From Plantago elongata (taxonomy: Eukaryota > Streptophyta > Magnoliopsida > Lamiales > Plantaginaceae): DNA of 23,966 bases. The stretch spans positions 1 through 23,966 of the forward strand of contig JAYMSP010002491.1 of NCBI GenBank assembly GCA_036897095.1. Reading direction: 5' to 3'. The notes beneath the pieces are model-generated. The model was not told the origin of the DNA and did no database searches. It was given only the letters and a program-made list of their open reading frames with translations. This document shows positions 1 to 10,667 of this stretch, piece by piece (position 1 is the stretch's first letter; each line of letters starts with the position of its first letter). A program made the position numbers and the translations under genes.

Positions 1-245
1 GAGGATGGTGGGAGGACGAACAGAAAGATATCGTGAAGAGTCATAATTTTCCATGGACTTCATATTTATGGTAATCGGTGGTTTAGTCTCTCAGGCATCG
101 GCAGCTTTCGGTGGGTTTACATTTGGTGTCGTCTTTCCGGTTCAAGGGGTTGCTTGTGGTATGAACTATGAACGAAGAAGATAGTTTGGGGGTGATTATA
201 TAGAGAAGTGAATCAAGGGGTGCCCTGGAAAACGGTGTAACGGGA
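1..245. other. Left-edge sequence, no assigned gene
   Basis: A short open stretch (68-183, plus) reads MVIGGLVSQASAAFGG and ends in a stop, but I see no homology and no splice context. It may be 5' leader or promoter of the exon-like pieces that follow. Nothing else is supportable here. Confidence 0.3.
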
Positions 246-1101
246 TGAGTGCCGCCGACTCAAGCAAAGTGGTGAAGGAGCCACCCAAGAGGTTGCAGCC
301 TGGCAGGTGCTTTGTTTTTCCAGCGAAGATGCAGTAGTAGCGACTCTTAAAAGTTGTTTTACGTTTTTTAAGAAGTGCTAAACAAACTGGGACTTATTAC
401 AGTATATTGTTTAATATAGAAACTTCCTACTCTATTAAATTGATCTCATCTTTGGTTATTACGATATTGCTAAAATTCGATACATAATTTGAGACTAGCC
501 TCCAGTAGAACCTTAAGAGAGTGAGAGATGCCTGCAGTCTATGACAACTGGGAAAAGCTTATGGATGCTGTTCTGAAGGAAGAACGATATTGACAACTTT
601 GTCTTGCTGAGTCAAGGAGCCTCAGACTTTCCGATTAATCGGATCTGAGTTCTAGATCCCCCCCCCCCCTCCACGATGTAACTTTTCATTTTCAGAATAG
701 TCCCAGAATCTCATCTAGGTTCGGGCAGTCTTAGCTAGATCATAGCATGGTGGTGGTTACAAATGGAAATGTTTTATGGGCCTGGTTTATTGGTAACCTT
801 TAGATTCTATGCTCATAATTTTAACGACTTGTTATTAATTACTAGCAGGGAGAGGTCTGGTTATCAGATGATCGAGCAAAAAGTAAGGCCAAGGCCTGGA
901 AGGTAACTTTGTCAAACAGGATGATTAAAACAGTTCTAACTGTTTTATTACAGCTATATGAATTTACTTGATTTTGTTGCCCTTGGTGGCTTTTGTTAGA
1001 CAGTTGCCCGGATTGATGCCTATCTAGATTCTAGACACGTGTTTTCAAAATTAATTATTACCAAATGTATCTTTGGGGTTTTACAAACTCTGGGAGTATA
1101 A
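246..1101 (+). other. Chain of short exon-like segments (possible decayed gene)
   Basis: Several plus-strand pieces look like exons of an unrecognised gene. 246-307 reads from an ATG (MSAADSSKVVKEPP...) to a GT. 528-638 begins MPAVYDNWEKLMDAVLKEER and then meets an in-frame TGA at 591-593, after which the reading continues sensibly (QLCLAESRSLRLSD) to a TAA. 849-902 is a clean 54-nt exon with an AG before it and GTAACT after it, reading GEVWLSDDRAKSKAKAWK. 1000-1101 follows an AG and reads TVARIDAYLDSRHVFSK... to a TAA. Just beyond it, in another frame, is NVAKELKKDVQE then a stop. The good splice borders and charged, protein-like composition argue for coding origin, while the internal stop and frame change argue for decay. 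I do not recognise the family. The pieces may not belong to one gene. Confidence 0.3.
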
Positions 1102-1440
1102 ATCAATGTAGCGAAAGAACTAAAGAAGGATGTGCAGGAGTGATATATTATTTTGCTTTTAGGGCATTACTCTCACTTCACCAAGCTAAATATTTAGAAT
1201 GGACAAGATTCATGCAGACAAGTAAAGCTAGCGTTCCTATCTAAAGTTCAGTACAATTGACATTCATGGGTTGCTTACATATATTAACAAAAATTTCACT
1301 GGCAGATGCGCTTCTTTAAAAGGAACAAAGGATAGAGCTTACCAGTTACCAGACCCCTGTAAACATGTTCATATCATGATATCATGAAATTTTGTTTAGT
1401 TTTCAACACCAATCATGAGCAAGAGGACGACAAAAAATAC

Positions 1441-1927
1441 CTGACCAAGAATGAAAGCAGTGCTTTTCAATGCTGGAGAGAGATTCTGGTAGTCTGGGTC
1501 CGCATTATACCACCAAACAAACTCTCTAGCAGCATATACACCAGCATAATCCTGCACTGAACAACAAATGAAAGTTTTAGATAAATACTGTTGTTTCAAA
1601 AACGAAAGAAACTCCATGATAGACATGAATAAACATTATGGCACATGATAATACAAACCTCCCCTGGAATGCAAAGAGATCGGTCACTTCAGCACCATGA
1701 GCAAGTACCACCTTATACAGATTTCAACATTGTAGACAGTTAAATCTGGGAGGGGTCTAGAAACAGTACTAAGATAGGTACTTGGTAGAACAAACTATTC
1801 TCAACTAGTATCTTACAGCATTATGCATCTCTCGTAGCTCAGGCAAATGTATGGAGGATCCAAGAGACACATTTCCAAAGAATGAACAGCGTTCACTTTC
1901 AGCAACCCAGGTAAACTGTTTGATCAC
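1441..1927 (-). pseudogene. MFDR: Relic of mitochondrial NADPH:adrenodoxin/ferredoxin reductase
   Basis: Three minus-strand exons match the middle of the plant MFDR/FDXR family, a mitochondrial FAD flavoprotein that passes electrons from NADPH to mitochondrial ferredoxin. Exon A (about 1927-1817, donor GTAAGA) includes ERCSFFGNVSLGSS and LPELREMHN. Exon B (1711-1659) begins VVLAHGAE and ends IPGE, but these two halves are in different frames: one base is missing near 1688, where the family reads A-E-S-D-R. Exon C (1551-1441) reads DYAGVYAAREFVWWYN...LSPALKSTAFILGQ and has lost about two residues before ILGQ. The N-terminal FAD motif (GSGPAG type) and everything after ILGQ, starting with the GNVALDVAR segment that binds NADPH, are not found in the window. 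About 90 of some 480 residues remain. Homology is from memory of the family, but the match is long and specific. A working gene is very unlikely. Confidence 0.8.
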
Positions 1928-3611
1928 GACCAGTGGCAATTTCCATAAGTGACTAGGCCAAAAGAGAGTAAATTGAGAACATGAAAAAAATTCATGGACT
2001 CACACCCTATTCAGTTGGAAACAAGTCAGACCATCAAAAACTGGCCCATCTTCACTAAACACATGTCACGGTTTTACTGCCAAGAAACACCTCCAAAGTT
2101 ATGCATACCTATATCTTAATATACTGGAATCTTATGCTATACAGTATGCATACCTAGTCTATCTTCTGATTTTTCCTTATCCGTGTTCGTTCAATAACTA
2201 TGCAAAACATTTCATATTCAAAACCAATTCTGCCAATTCTAACATATATGATCTCTAACTAGTATAAAAAAGACACATACAAACACTAATTTAAAAAAAA
2301 AAAAAAAAAACTAGCTAAAGCAAGACAATGAGCTTGTTTGTTAACTGAAGTTGATGACATATTGACATGCCTATGATTTGAATTGCTTGAAAAGGATACA
2401 CAGCTGAAACAGCTATACTATTCGAAGAACATTCTAAGGAAAACAAAACTCAGATAGATTCACTTTTCCAGCTCAAATAGTAGTTAATTTCCTTTGTTGC
2501 TCCTAAAATTATCTAGCCAGGCAAAACGAGGTAAGCAAATCCTTTAATTTACAGAAATTCGAACGAGAAACACAAAAGGAAATCAACATCAGACACATAC
2601 CGGATCAATTTTGATGGTGGGAAAAGATTGTGCCGCCACATTTCACTTCTCGTCGTGCAGCTGCTGTTGCTTCATAGTAGTTCATACTTCATACTGAAAC
2701 CTTCATCAGTGAAGATTGAAGAAGAAGAAGAGACTCGTGGAATGTGTTCAAACCGGTCGATTTTCGGTTTTATTTCGGTTCTTGAGCCCAGTAACTTATT
2801 AGGACTGGATTAATCTCATTGGTCAGTACTACGTCATGCATTCTACTATCAACAATACACCATTAAAAATCTAACAATCATTAAAAATCTAACAAGTAAC
2901 GTAATAAAATAATTAAAAATTAATATATAAATAATTTTAATGATTTCAAAAATATAAATTACATTAAAATTGTAAAACTCACCTCCTAAATATAAAGTTT
3001 ACATTCTAATATCTCTTTCTTCTTTAAATTTTGTTATTTAGCCAGTTTCAAAATTTGTTGGTTATTACTCGGCTACTCAAGGTAGAAGTCGCATCTAAAA
3101 GGGGGAAGTTTAAAAATAAGATCATCCGATTAATTATATTGATTGTTATTTTAGGGAAAAACTTTTGATGAACATCTTAGAGTCATTTTAAATAAAATAA
3201 TAAATGAACAAGTAAACCGGTGGCTAATGGATGTAAAAATGCGTCGAAGAGTCACCCTAAAGTTTAGCAGAATTAGCTTCCGATGAGCGGATATGGTGGA
3301 TAATGAAAAATGAACAAATCATTATGGTCCAACCAGAGGATATACTGGTAAAACCAATTGAATCGGAATTGCAAAACGCTCAGGTTCACTTCCCCGTCCA
3401 GTTTTTAGTACACTAACTAGTAATTGTATTGTATTGAACCATAATTTGCGCAGAATGCTAAACTTTTATGTCTATATATACACCATTTCTTCACATGAGG
3501 TTGGAAATTCGCAAGCCCTGAGCAGGAACCCCAGATAGTACAGATTCAGAGAAGGCGGGGCATACATTTGCTCATGATCAACAAAACAATTACACAAATG
3601 ATGTTGTATCA
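1928..3611. other. Intergenic tract between the reductase relic and the peroxidase
   Basis: No convincing gene. It is AT-rich with a pure A run near 2292-2310. On the minus strand around 2700-2602 a short stretch ends at a good donor (CCG then GTATGT). This could be an untranslated first exon of the reductase relic, but no FAD-binding exon lies between it and the relic. 3400-3611 is the peroxidase 3' flank. Confidence 0.5.
2861..2896. repeat. 18-bp tandem duplication
   Basis: CATTAAAAATCTAACAAT at 2861-2878 is followed directly by a copy differing only in its last base (2879-2896). It looks like simple replication slippage in AT-rich DNA. Confidence 0.85.
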
Positions 3612-5571
3612 TCAGTCAAAAGAGGAACAAACACGCCTTATCGTGCCCCGTGATCCAGTAAGGACACCGATTCGGCCCATTCTAACCATAGAAGTAGCAA
3701 AATCAGCCTCAAATGATGGCCCAAAGAAGGGGTTAAGCACCCCAAAATAAGAGTCTACTATTGTTCTTGTAGCATCATCTTGGTATAATGCAGCATCTGA
3801 CTGTAGCACAGCAAAGCCACTCCTAATGTTTTGTAGGATTTTGTTGTCGAATGTTTGCTCGCTCCCACGGTCCATTGCCAGCCGAACATTTATGTCTCCA
3901 TTTTTTGGGCATGTGGACTTTAGTTCGGGGAGAAATGCAGGGTTTATGGTGGGGTCGGAGCCGCCCCTAGCTGGGAAGTTGTAGAGCCTTTGGGTCATGA
4001 AGAAGCAAGCTGCCGTTCCTATTGTGTGTGCAGCTAAAACAACCCAGAAAAGGAGAGATGTAAGTTAAATGTGTAATGTGGCGGATTAATGATGCAAAAG
4101 ATAATGTAAAAGTTGGAAGTCATTTGGGCCAAAGTTGTACGAAATTTGCAATTATTGGTATAATTTGTTACATGAACGCCTAACTGATAGTTAATATGAA
4201 TAATCTTCTCATAACCTTATTAAAAATATAAGCTAGCTGATTCATTTTTACATATCATATTTATCAAATTTGCTAGCCTTAATTTACTAAATACAATATT
4301 ATTTTATAAAAATCATACCGAATTTATAAACAACTCAATCAACTATTAACTAACTTTTTAGATCCGTTATCGTCCAACTCATTAGCTATCATTTAACTTA
4401 TAAACTATTTTTGCTAAACAGACCGCACCACGTACACAAATTATGTTCAGTAATGTGAACCATATATCCGTAGCGTTTGTTTATAGTGTTTGATTATTAA
4501 TAAAATATGTGATTTAATTCGGGAAATGTTAGTAAAATACTGAGAGATACTTTGTAAAGAAGATGATAAAATGATGAGTTGGTTCGGTGGCCATTACTTT
4601 ACATGCCTACAGATTAGAACCACCCACAGAATGTGCATGCTTTCTCGTGAGTCCGTGCAGGTGTCCTATGTGTCCTATGCTTAAGTTCCTTTTCCAGTGA
4701 CATAGTCACATACATAAACAGAGAAATGTACTTGAGAAAAATATGAAACTTACAAAAATGCAAATGTCATACATAACATATACATACCACTGAGAACGAC
4801 AAGGTCCTTTTCCGATAGACCCTTCTCGAAAAACTTGGCCTTAAGTGTCTGAACACTATCTCCTACTTCCGGCATGTTTCCGGCCAATTCCACATTTGAC
4901 ACCATCCCATCTCTTCTTCCGGTTTCCACCAAGTACGACGGCCCTTTCACCTATCCAATTTTATCATATCTTTCAGAATAGAATTTCGTCATTTATGTGT
5001 TGTACAATGTAACACATTATATTAATTAGAGAAATCGATCGGAATTATAATTACCATGGCAATAGCATCTCTTGCAGCTAAGGCAACAATGTCAGCACAA
5101 GACACCGTTCCAGGACAAACTGCTTCTAATTGTTCCTTTACTCTATCAACCACATCAAATCCTTGAACCCCCTGATGACCATTAGCATGTTTTTCGTCCG
5201 AGTCTGATCCCGTGTCTATCAATATCGATCCATCACAACCCTGCCAAGAAAAATGAAATAACCAGGCGCATTTCTTGTTACTTTTTCGTAAATTTTTGTA
5301 CCACAAGGTATAATAGACCCGGTCACTGTAAGGGGTTATGAGTTATAACCTGAACAAAACAGTCATGGAAATGAAGCCTGAGCAAGATGGGGGCAACATT
5401 TGGATTGGAGGTGATGGATTCACTGACTATGCTGCGAACTATGGTTTCGGCATCCGGACATGTGTTACCGTAGAATCCGACCTGGAGCTGCCCTGTTGTG
5501 GAAATTATGGTGAGGCCGAGTAATGTGATGATGATGATGATGATGATCAGATAGCTATTGATGAGTAGCAT
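3612..5571 (-). CDS. Class III secretory peroxidase (four exons, 330 aa)
   Basis: Haem peroxidase of the plant secretory pathway (EC 1.11.1.7), which uses H2O2 to oxidise phenolic and other substrates in the cell wall or vacuole. Exons: 5571-5350, 5240-5055, 4950-4788 and 4033-3612. All introns are GT-AG and splicing keeps one frame, giving 330 residues, the usual family length. Residues 1-27 are a signal peptide, and the mature protein probably starts at Gln28 (QLQVGFYGNTCP). The distal site is RLHFHDCF with catalytic Arg65 and His69, and Asp70 as a calcium ligand. The proximal haem ligand is His193 in LSAAHTIG. The family blocks CPGTVSCADIVALAARDA and VETGRRDG are present, as is the Cys pattern. 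The junction codon of exons 3 and 4 gives Ala191 where most members have Gly (LSGAHT). The overall look recalls the PER43-type subgroup, but that assignment is from memory. The three-intron layout is the ancestral one for the family. Upstream lie a TATA box and a (GAT)7 tract coding the signal-peptide core. Confidence 0.95.
4153..4424. mobile_element. Possible degraded MITE inside peroxidase intron 3
   Basis: Intron 3 (4034-4787) is much longer than introns 1 and 2 and very AT-rich. On the minus strand it contains GGTCTGTTTAGCAAAAATAG from 4424, followed by runs like TTTATAAGTTAAATGATAGC. This start resembles the ends of small non-autonomous hAT-type elements of plants. I see no convincing matching inverted end near 4153, so the left limit is a guess. 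Confidence 0.25.
5527..5547 (-). repeat. (GAT)7 microsatellite coding poly-Ile in the signal peptide
   Basis: Seven perfect GAT units on the plus strand read as seven ATC (Ile) codons on the minus strand, residues 9-15 of the peroxidase. They form the hydrophobic core of its signal peptide. Length changes stay in frame because the unit is three bases. Confidence 0.9.
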
Positions 5572-5714
5572 TATTTCAAGAAATTATTTGATTTTTCTTG
5601 TTGAGTTCAAGTAATGTAAATGTGTAATGTATGGATGTAAAAATGTGGAGAAGCTAGCCAAGTTGCAACTGACATACAAACTTGAATTGTATGATCTCGA
5701 ACAGGGGATTTGGG

Positions 5715-5723
5715 TTTTTATAG
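5715..5723 (-). promoter_or_regulatory. TATA box of the peroxidase gene
   Basis: CTATAAAAA on the minus strand lies about 145 bases upstream of the peroxidase ATG, which implies a leader of roughly 110 bases. Position and sequence fit a plant TATA box; the start site itself is not shown. Confidence 0.6.
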
Positions 5724-6496
5724 ATTGGCAATTGAAAAGGCGTGAGCTGAAAAGTATTATCGACGGTTTCTCACACAACTTTAATATATCGAATTCCACT
5801 GACCTTTAAGCAATCAAGGGTAAACTTAACTTTATTTAAGTATAATGGTAACTTGACGAGTTTTAGTTATACGACAAACATAATTCAGGATTCAATGCTA
5901 TTTCAAACACTCTATAATTTCAATAACTGTTTCGGGAATAAATTAAAGAATATGTTCAGACTTAAGAGTGGAAGAGAGAGTGATATACACTTGAAAGTTT
6001 CATATAGTTTAAACGAATTGATAAAATTACTCATAATAATAAAGTGTAATTTTTATCGGAAATTCATTTATAGAATTTTGAGTTCAGTGTACTTCCTCTG
6101 TAACAACTTTTTAAACTAATTAACAAATTAAAATGTACTCTGTATTTGCACGATTAAAAATAAGTTAAGTATTCATGAAATCACATATATTGATAATCCG
6201 CAACATTATCCGAAAGTGAGCCCACTAATAGTTAGGTCGCCCTAATAGGTCTTCAACCAATATGGGTGTATACATTAATTCAGTACAACTTGTGTTGGAC
6301 CATAGACTACGACTCTTCATTATATTTCTTTTTCTCCCAGATCACAACTAACCTGCTATTTTATTTTTTTTTAAATTTTGGACAGAAAACCAAAATCAAT
6401 TTATATGGATTAAATTAATTGTTTGTAATCTAAAATTTTATATACAAAAATTTGTAAAAGTTCATGTTTTTATGAGAGTTTCGAGAGTCCTGCAAT

Positions 6497-6563
6497 ATTG
6501 TATATTAATTATACGGTGTTGTGTGTAAATTGTATGCGTATTATTATATATTAATTGTGCGGT
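6497..6563. repeat. Imperfect 21-bp direct repeat pair
   Basis: ATTGTATATTAATTATACGGT (6497-6517) and ATTATATATTAATTGTGCGGT (6543-6563) differ at a few positions and lie 46 bp apart. They may belong to a degraded AT-rich element; no ends can be defined. Confidence 0.55.
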
Positions 6564-7385
6564 TGAATTTTTTTATAATCTGCATAGAATTCTCAGAACT
6601 TTTTAAACTTTCAAGATAGTTTCTCAAACTTTCTAGTTAAGAATGATTTCTCTTGGGTGTTTCTGTTTGTGAAGAGATCTTGTGGATGTCCCCGTATTAA
6701 ATGCAATTTTGTCTTTTGTAATTTTAGGTACTAAAATTTACTTGTACCTGATGAGATAAACATTATGATACTGGAATAAGCACTAAAATTGGGTTGCAAG
6801 CTTCAATTAAACTGTAAACAAAATTATCCCCTTAATTTGCCTTGGTTAGCATCTCAATTTTCCACATTTTATTAAAAGTTGTGCACGTCTTCACTTGGTT
6901 AGCTCATTGCCACAAACCTACAGATTTGATTTGATTAAGCCTTTGAAAAGATGAAGGCTGGGTGCTAGTTTTTATATATATTTAGAGTGAAGACACGAAC
7001 GTAATTCCAAAAGAGAGTTAGCGCATGGAAATTAAAATGGTTGTTATTATGCTGCATATACTCCATGTGTACATGTATACCACACAACAAACGCCAGCAG
7101 GTGGCGATGTGTCAATTCATATTTGCTTGCTTGCATGCAACTTCATACGGAATTATGATCGAGTTGGACCATATACCAAAACTCAAAACTCTACCCATTT
7201 TAGTAGTTATTTTGAGTCACTTTTCCGATTTACTATACTAGTACCAATCCGTGGTAGTTTAGTATATACTCTCATGCATTATCAACTTTAGTCTTTATAT
7301 AATAATACCTAAAATAATATTCCTACTTTTTTTTCTTTTAAAAATTCACATTATTATAAGTCTTTTATAAAAGAGTAAGTTCTAG

Positions 7386-7430
7386 GGTTTGGTACCAAGT
7401 GAAAGTACCAATTTACTCTTCAAGAATAAA
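7386..7430 (+). repeat. Diverged 45-bp dispersed repeat, copy 1
   Basis: This copy begins GGTTTGGTACCAAGTGAAAG and aligns over about 45 bp with the segment at 9816-9860, in the same orientation and about 2.4 kb away. Both are followed by CT-rich sequence, so the shared unit may once have been longer. No protein reading is shared. Confidence 0.5.
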
Positions 7431-9815
7431 GTTGCATTTGATTGTCTAAAGTTGCACTTTTTCCCATTTAATTTCCGGAACAGCTCCTTGGCTCCCGACT
7501 CTCTATTTCAACGCTAACGCTCATAAAGACTGTCAAGTTGCAAGTCCTCCTCTACTGGATATGTTTTAATTCGCTACTCTGCTTACTCTCCGTTTCTGAT
7601 GCCGATTTGCAGGTTGTTGTTCAAAAGGGACATGTACTGTCTATTCAGATAGTTAATGGTGATTACTGATTAATAATCGAATGGATATAATATACTCTTA
7701 TACTTCATTTTACCTGTTTATAATAATTGGAGGCGCTTCTTCTTCGTAGTTTCTTTCTCTGCCGAAGCATTTGTCAACTATCTTCCTGCTCTAAATTGTT
7801 AAAGGCTAAATTGTAGGACACTATGAGTTATATGTTATACCTGGGTTTTCATGTGCATCAGGTGTTTTTTTTTAAATCATGGACCCAATTTGAGTCATTA
7901 AATCTCCCGACTTTGACTGAATCCATGCTCATCTGCTGTGATAACTTCAACCATTTGATACATTTCGAAATTTTCACACTTTATTCACATGTTCTCAGTT
8001 TCAATTAAATAACATCAAGTGTTTTAATCTCATGTATTGATTTTTTATGCAACCCGAAGAAAAGGTATTGTGAAAATTTTGCGGAAACTAACTATTATGC
8101 TATTCAATATGAGAAGATTACAATACTTACTTGATGATCGTTCTTTATGACAGTAGAGTGAGTATAATTCCCCGTTCTTGTGCAACCGGAAATTGATTAT
8201 GTTCCGAAAATATGTTGATCGTGTTTGTTCACCAAATATACTTCTATATAGCAAAACAAGTTTGTATTGCTACTTCTGGGCGTTTCAAGTAATAATTTCC
8301 TTACTGAAAAATATAAGATATACTATACATTAGATTCTTTTATGCTAAAAGATAATTTGCTAATCTCAGTCTGTTGGAGTTGATTGCCTAGAATACAATC
8401 ATTACTTCTGCAGTCATAAGCTTTAGTTTGTATTCTGTCAACCACGTGCATGTCGAAGTAGTTTGATTTAGTAGGCAAAATGCATAAGCTATTATAGTAT
8501 TAGTTTATTACACACATTTACTCTCATACACATTGGCATAGATGTTCCATTATGAGTTTGTGTGTCACAATGCCCTGTTAGAAGAGCTGCAAAAGTTTAT
8601 GTATTGAATTCGATGATAGTTGTGAAAAAAATAAATAATAATACATGTCCCACAGCTTTCTAGCTATATTCCCCAAAGTTGTATATATGTTATCAGTGCC
8701 TCGAAATGTATCTTTTTGCATGTCTGCGTTATGAAATTCATGTTTTTCTGGTAATGAACTGAGATTTTTTTGGGAATTTCCGGGTAAAGTACATTTTGAT
8801 GTTTGACTTTTTTGGTGGTTGTGAAGGAGTGAAGTGTTTTATGTTTTCTAATTGCTTTATTCCGTATTTCTACTATCTCCCAGAATAGCATTATTGCTAT
8901 TTTCATTTAGTAATACTAATAGCTAATAGCTTGAATTTCGTCCAAGTCGAACTTTCTTCCAAATAATTCGTCAAAGGCAAGGGTTGCATTCTCGTCGCAA
9001 AGATGGACTGCGAAGTCTACTCATCTATTTTTTTGAGTTACCCTCCTATAGGATAGGACGAATACCATTGGTAAGGGAGACGAAGAGCGTACAAGAAACA
9101 CACATGAGCCACACATTTTTATCTCATATTTTCATTATTACACTCTTATTCAATAATAAATTATTATTTATTTCTTTTCCTTCTAGATAAAATTCAAGTG
9201 TTGCTTCCTTCTCGAGCTAATGGAGGGAACAAAGTTTCTTGAGGTGTTAGGAAGAGGTGATATATTCTCTTGAGATATTGCTTTCCATTGTTCGTTTCCA
9301 AGTGAAATATTGATACTGATAACCATCCATATTTTGCTACAAGGTTTCATTTGTTTAGTTTTATATTGAGTTCCTATTCTATTTTGATAGTGGTTGTTAT
9401 TCTTGGATCTAGCCATGTGAGGGGTAGGAGGTGGATGCATGGGATACTACTTTATTAAAGAGTTTAATTAGAAGAAATCTTTCATGCGGAGTTATGGTAC
9501 CACTGTTAAATATTTGACATTTGCTTACTTGTGCCTCGGGATATGGCTGCGTGTAGACTCTATCTATGGTATAAGAGGTTATGTACTTGCTGCAAACGGA
9601 TTCCAGGTGTGGATTTTCTTTGTTAGTTAACTGCATTTATATTTGTACAATTGTATTATTAACTGTGACTCGGGTTCGTCGATAAAATCTTACGTTAGGT
9701 AACATGCACGACTCCTTTTAGTGTTCTCTTTTTATCGGCACTACACTAGCTAATGTGCCGCATCATTCATGTTGTTGATCTATATCTATTGTCATTAATC
9801 ATCAAATGAATTCAA

Positions 9816-9860
9816 GGTTTGTTACCAAGTGAACGTACTAATTTGTCCATTCAAATAAAA
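9816..9860 (+). repeat. Diverged 45-bp dispersed repeat, copy 2
   Basis: This copy begins GGTTTGTTACCAAGTGAACG and matches the 7386-7430 segment with scattered substitutions and a two-base gap. It could be a partial duplication of this tract or two fragments of one old transposon. Confidence 0.5.
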
Positions 9861-10593
9861 ATTTCCATATGGTTATTTTAACTTCAACATTAAGTTTGAG
9901 CTGATCTCCTTCTTATCAATTAGACGCTTGAGGTTACATTACGTAGGCCTCTCGCTTTCTCATGTGAACTTCTTCCTAGTAAACTGTCAGGATTTCAAGG
10001 ACTGATGTTTTCATCAGCTGGTATGGTTTCTTATATATAATTGAGAAATATTTGATTTTATGCTTGTTTTGGTACTGCTAATGCTTAGTTTTAGTTATTA
10101 ATGTGTTGGCGTACAATGTTTGAAGCCTTGTGTACAATTTTGATTTATCGTTCTGTAACATAGAATTTTCCGCTGAAGATCATCTACATATGTTATAGTT
10201 TGTTTCTGTTTTGGTAAACTTATGGTTCTAGATTTGATCGACTATTATTTCAGCTAGGTCGTTTGAGTTTAGTAGTTGGTATGGTTGTGTTTGTAATGTT
10301 ATACAGAGTACATGCATGCTAGTTCATTCCAATGAAAGAAAGTGTACAAGAAATATAATATTGTTGATCAGCTTTAAGTCCTGAAAATGAAGTTTATAGG
10401 AATGTGGAGAGTAGATCATTGGTTCCTGGAATAAACATGAATAAGGGAGATTGTGAGGAAAAATGGATAGTTTCATCACCAAACATCACGGTTTCGAGTA
10501 AGTGGTAAGAGGAGTGCAGAGAGATGAGGATGTGGATATAGGGTGGTGTCGAGCTCTCTTGAGGTGGATGATGATGCATCGACTAGGTAGAAG

Positions 10594-10667
10594 CTCCACC
10601 TGTCTAAGGAACAGACGACCGTCTGGAAACAACGTTCAAGGATCACCACACTCTAGATCAGGTGGAG
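10594..10667. repeat. Nested inverted repeat
   Basis: CTCCACCTG (10594-10602) is mirrored exactly by CAGGTGGAG (10659-10667). Inside the loop, CAGACG (10612-10617) is mirrored by CGTCTG (10620-10625) with only two bases between. A transcript from either strand could fold into a stem with an inner hairpin. The surrounding 300 bp is richer in GC than its neighbours. Confidence 0.6.

Noticed and set aside
658..669. Run of 12 C bases
   Set aside because: Simple homopolymer; its length may be a sequencing artefact.
5338..5523. Plus-strand open frame opposite peroxidase exon 1
   Set aside because: It lies antisense to a well-supported coding exon and has no homology of its own.
5853..6119. 88-codon plus-strand frame upstream of the peroxidase
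   Set aside because: The composition is Ile/Asn/Leu/Phe as expected from random AT-rich DNA, with no motif or homology.
9183..9636. Two overlapping minus-strand frames considered as a decayed retrotransposon
   Set aside because: No gag, protease or reverse transcriptase motif, no long terminal repeat and no primer-binding site could be seen.
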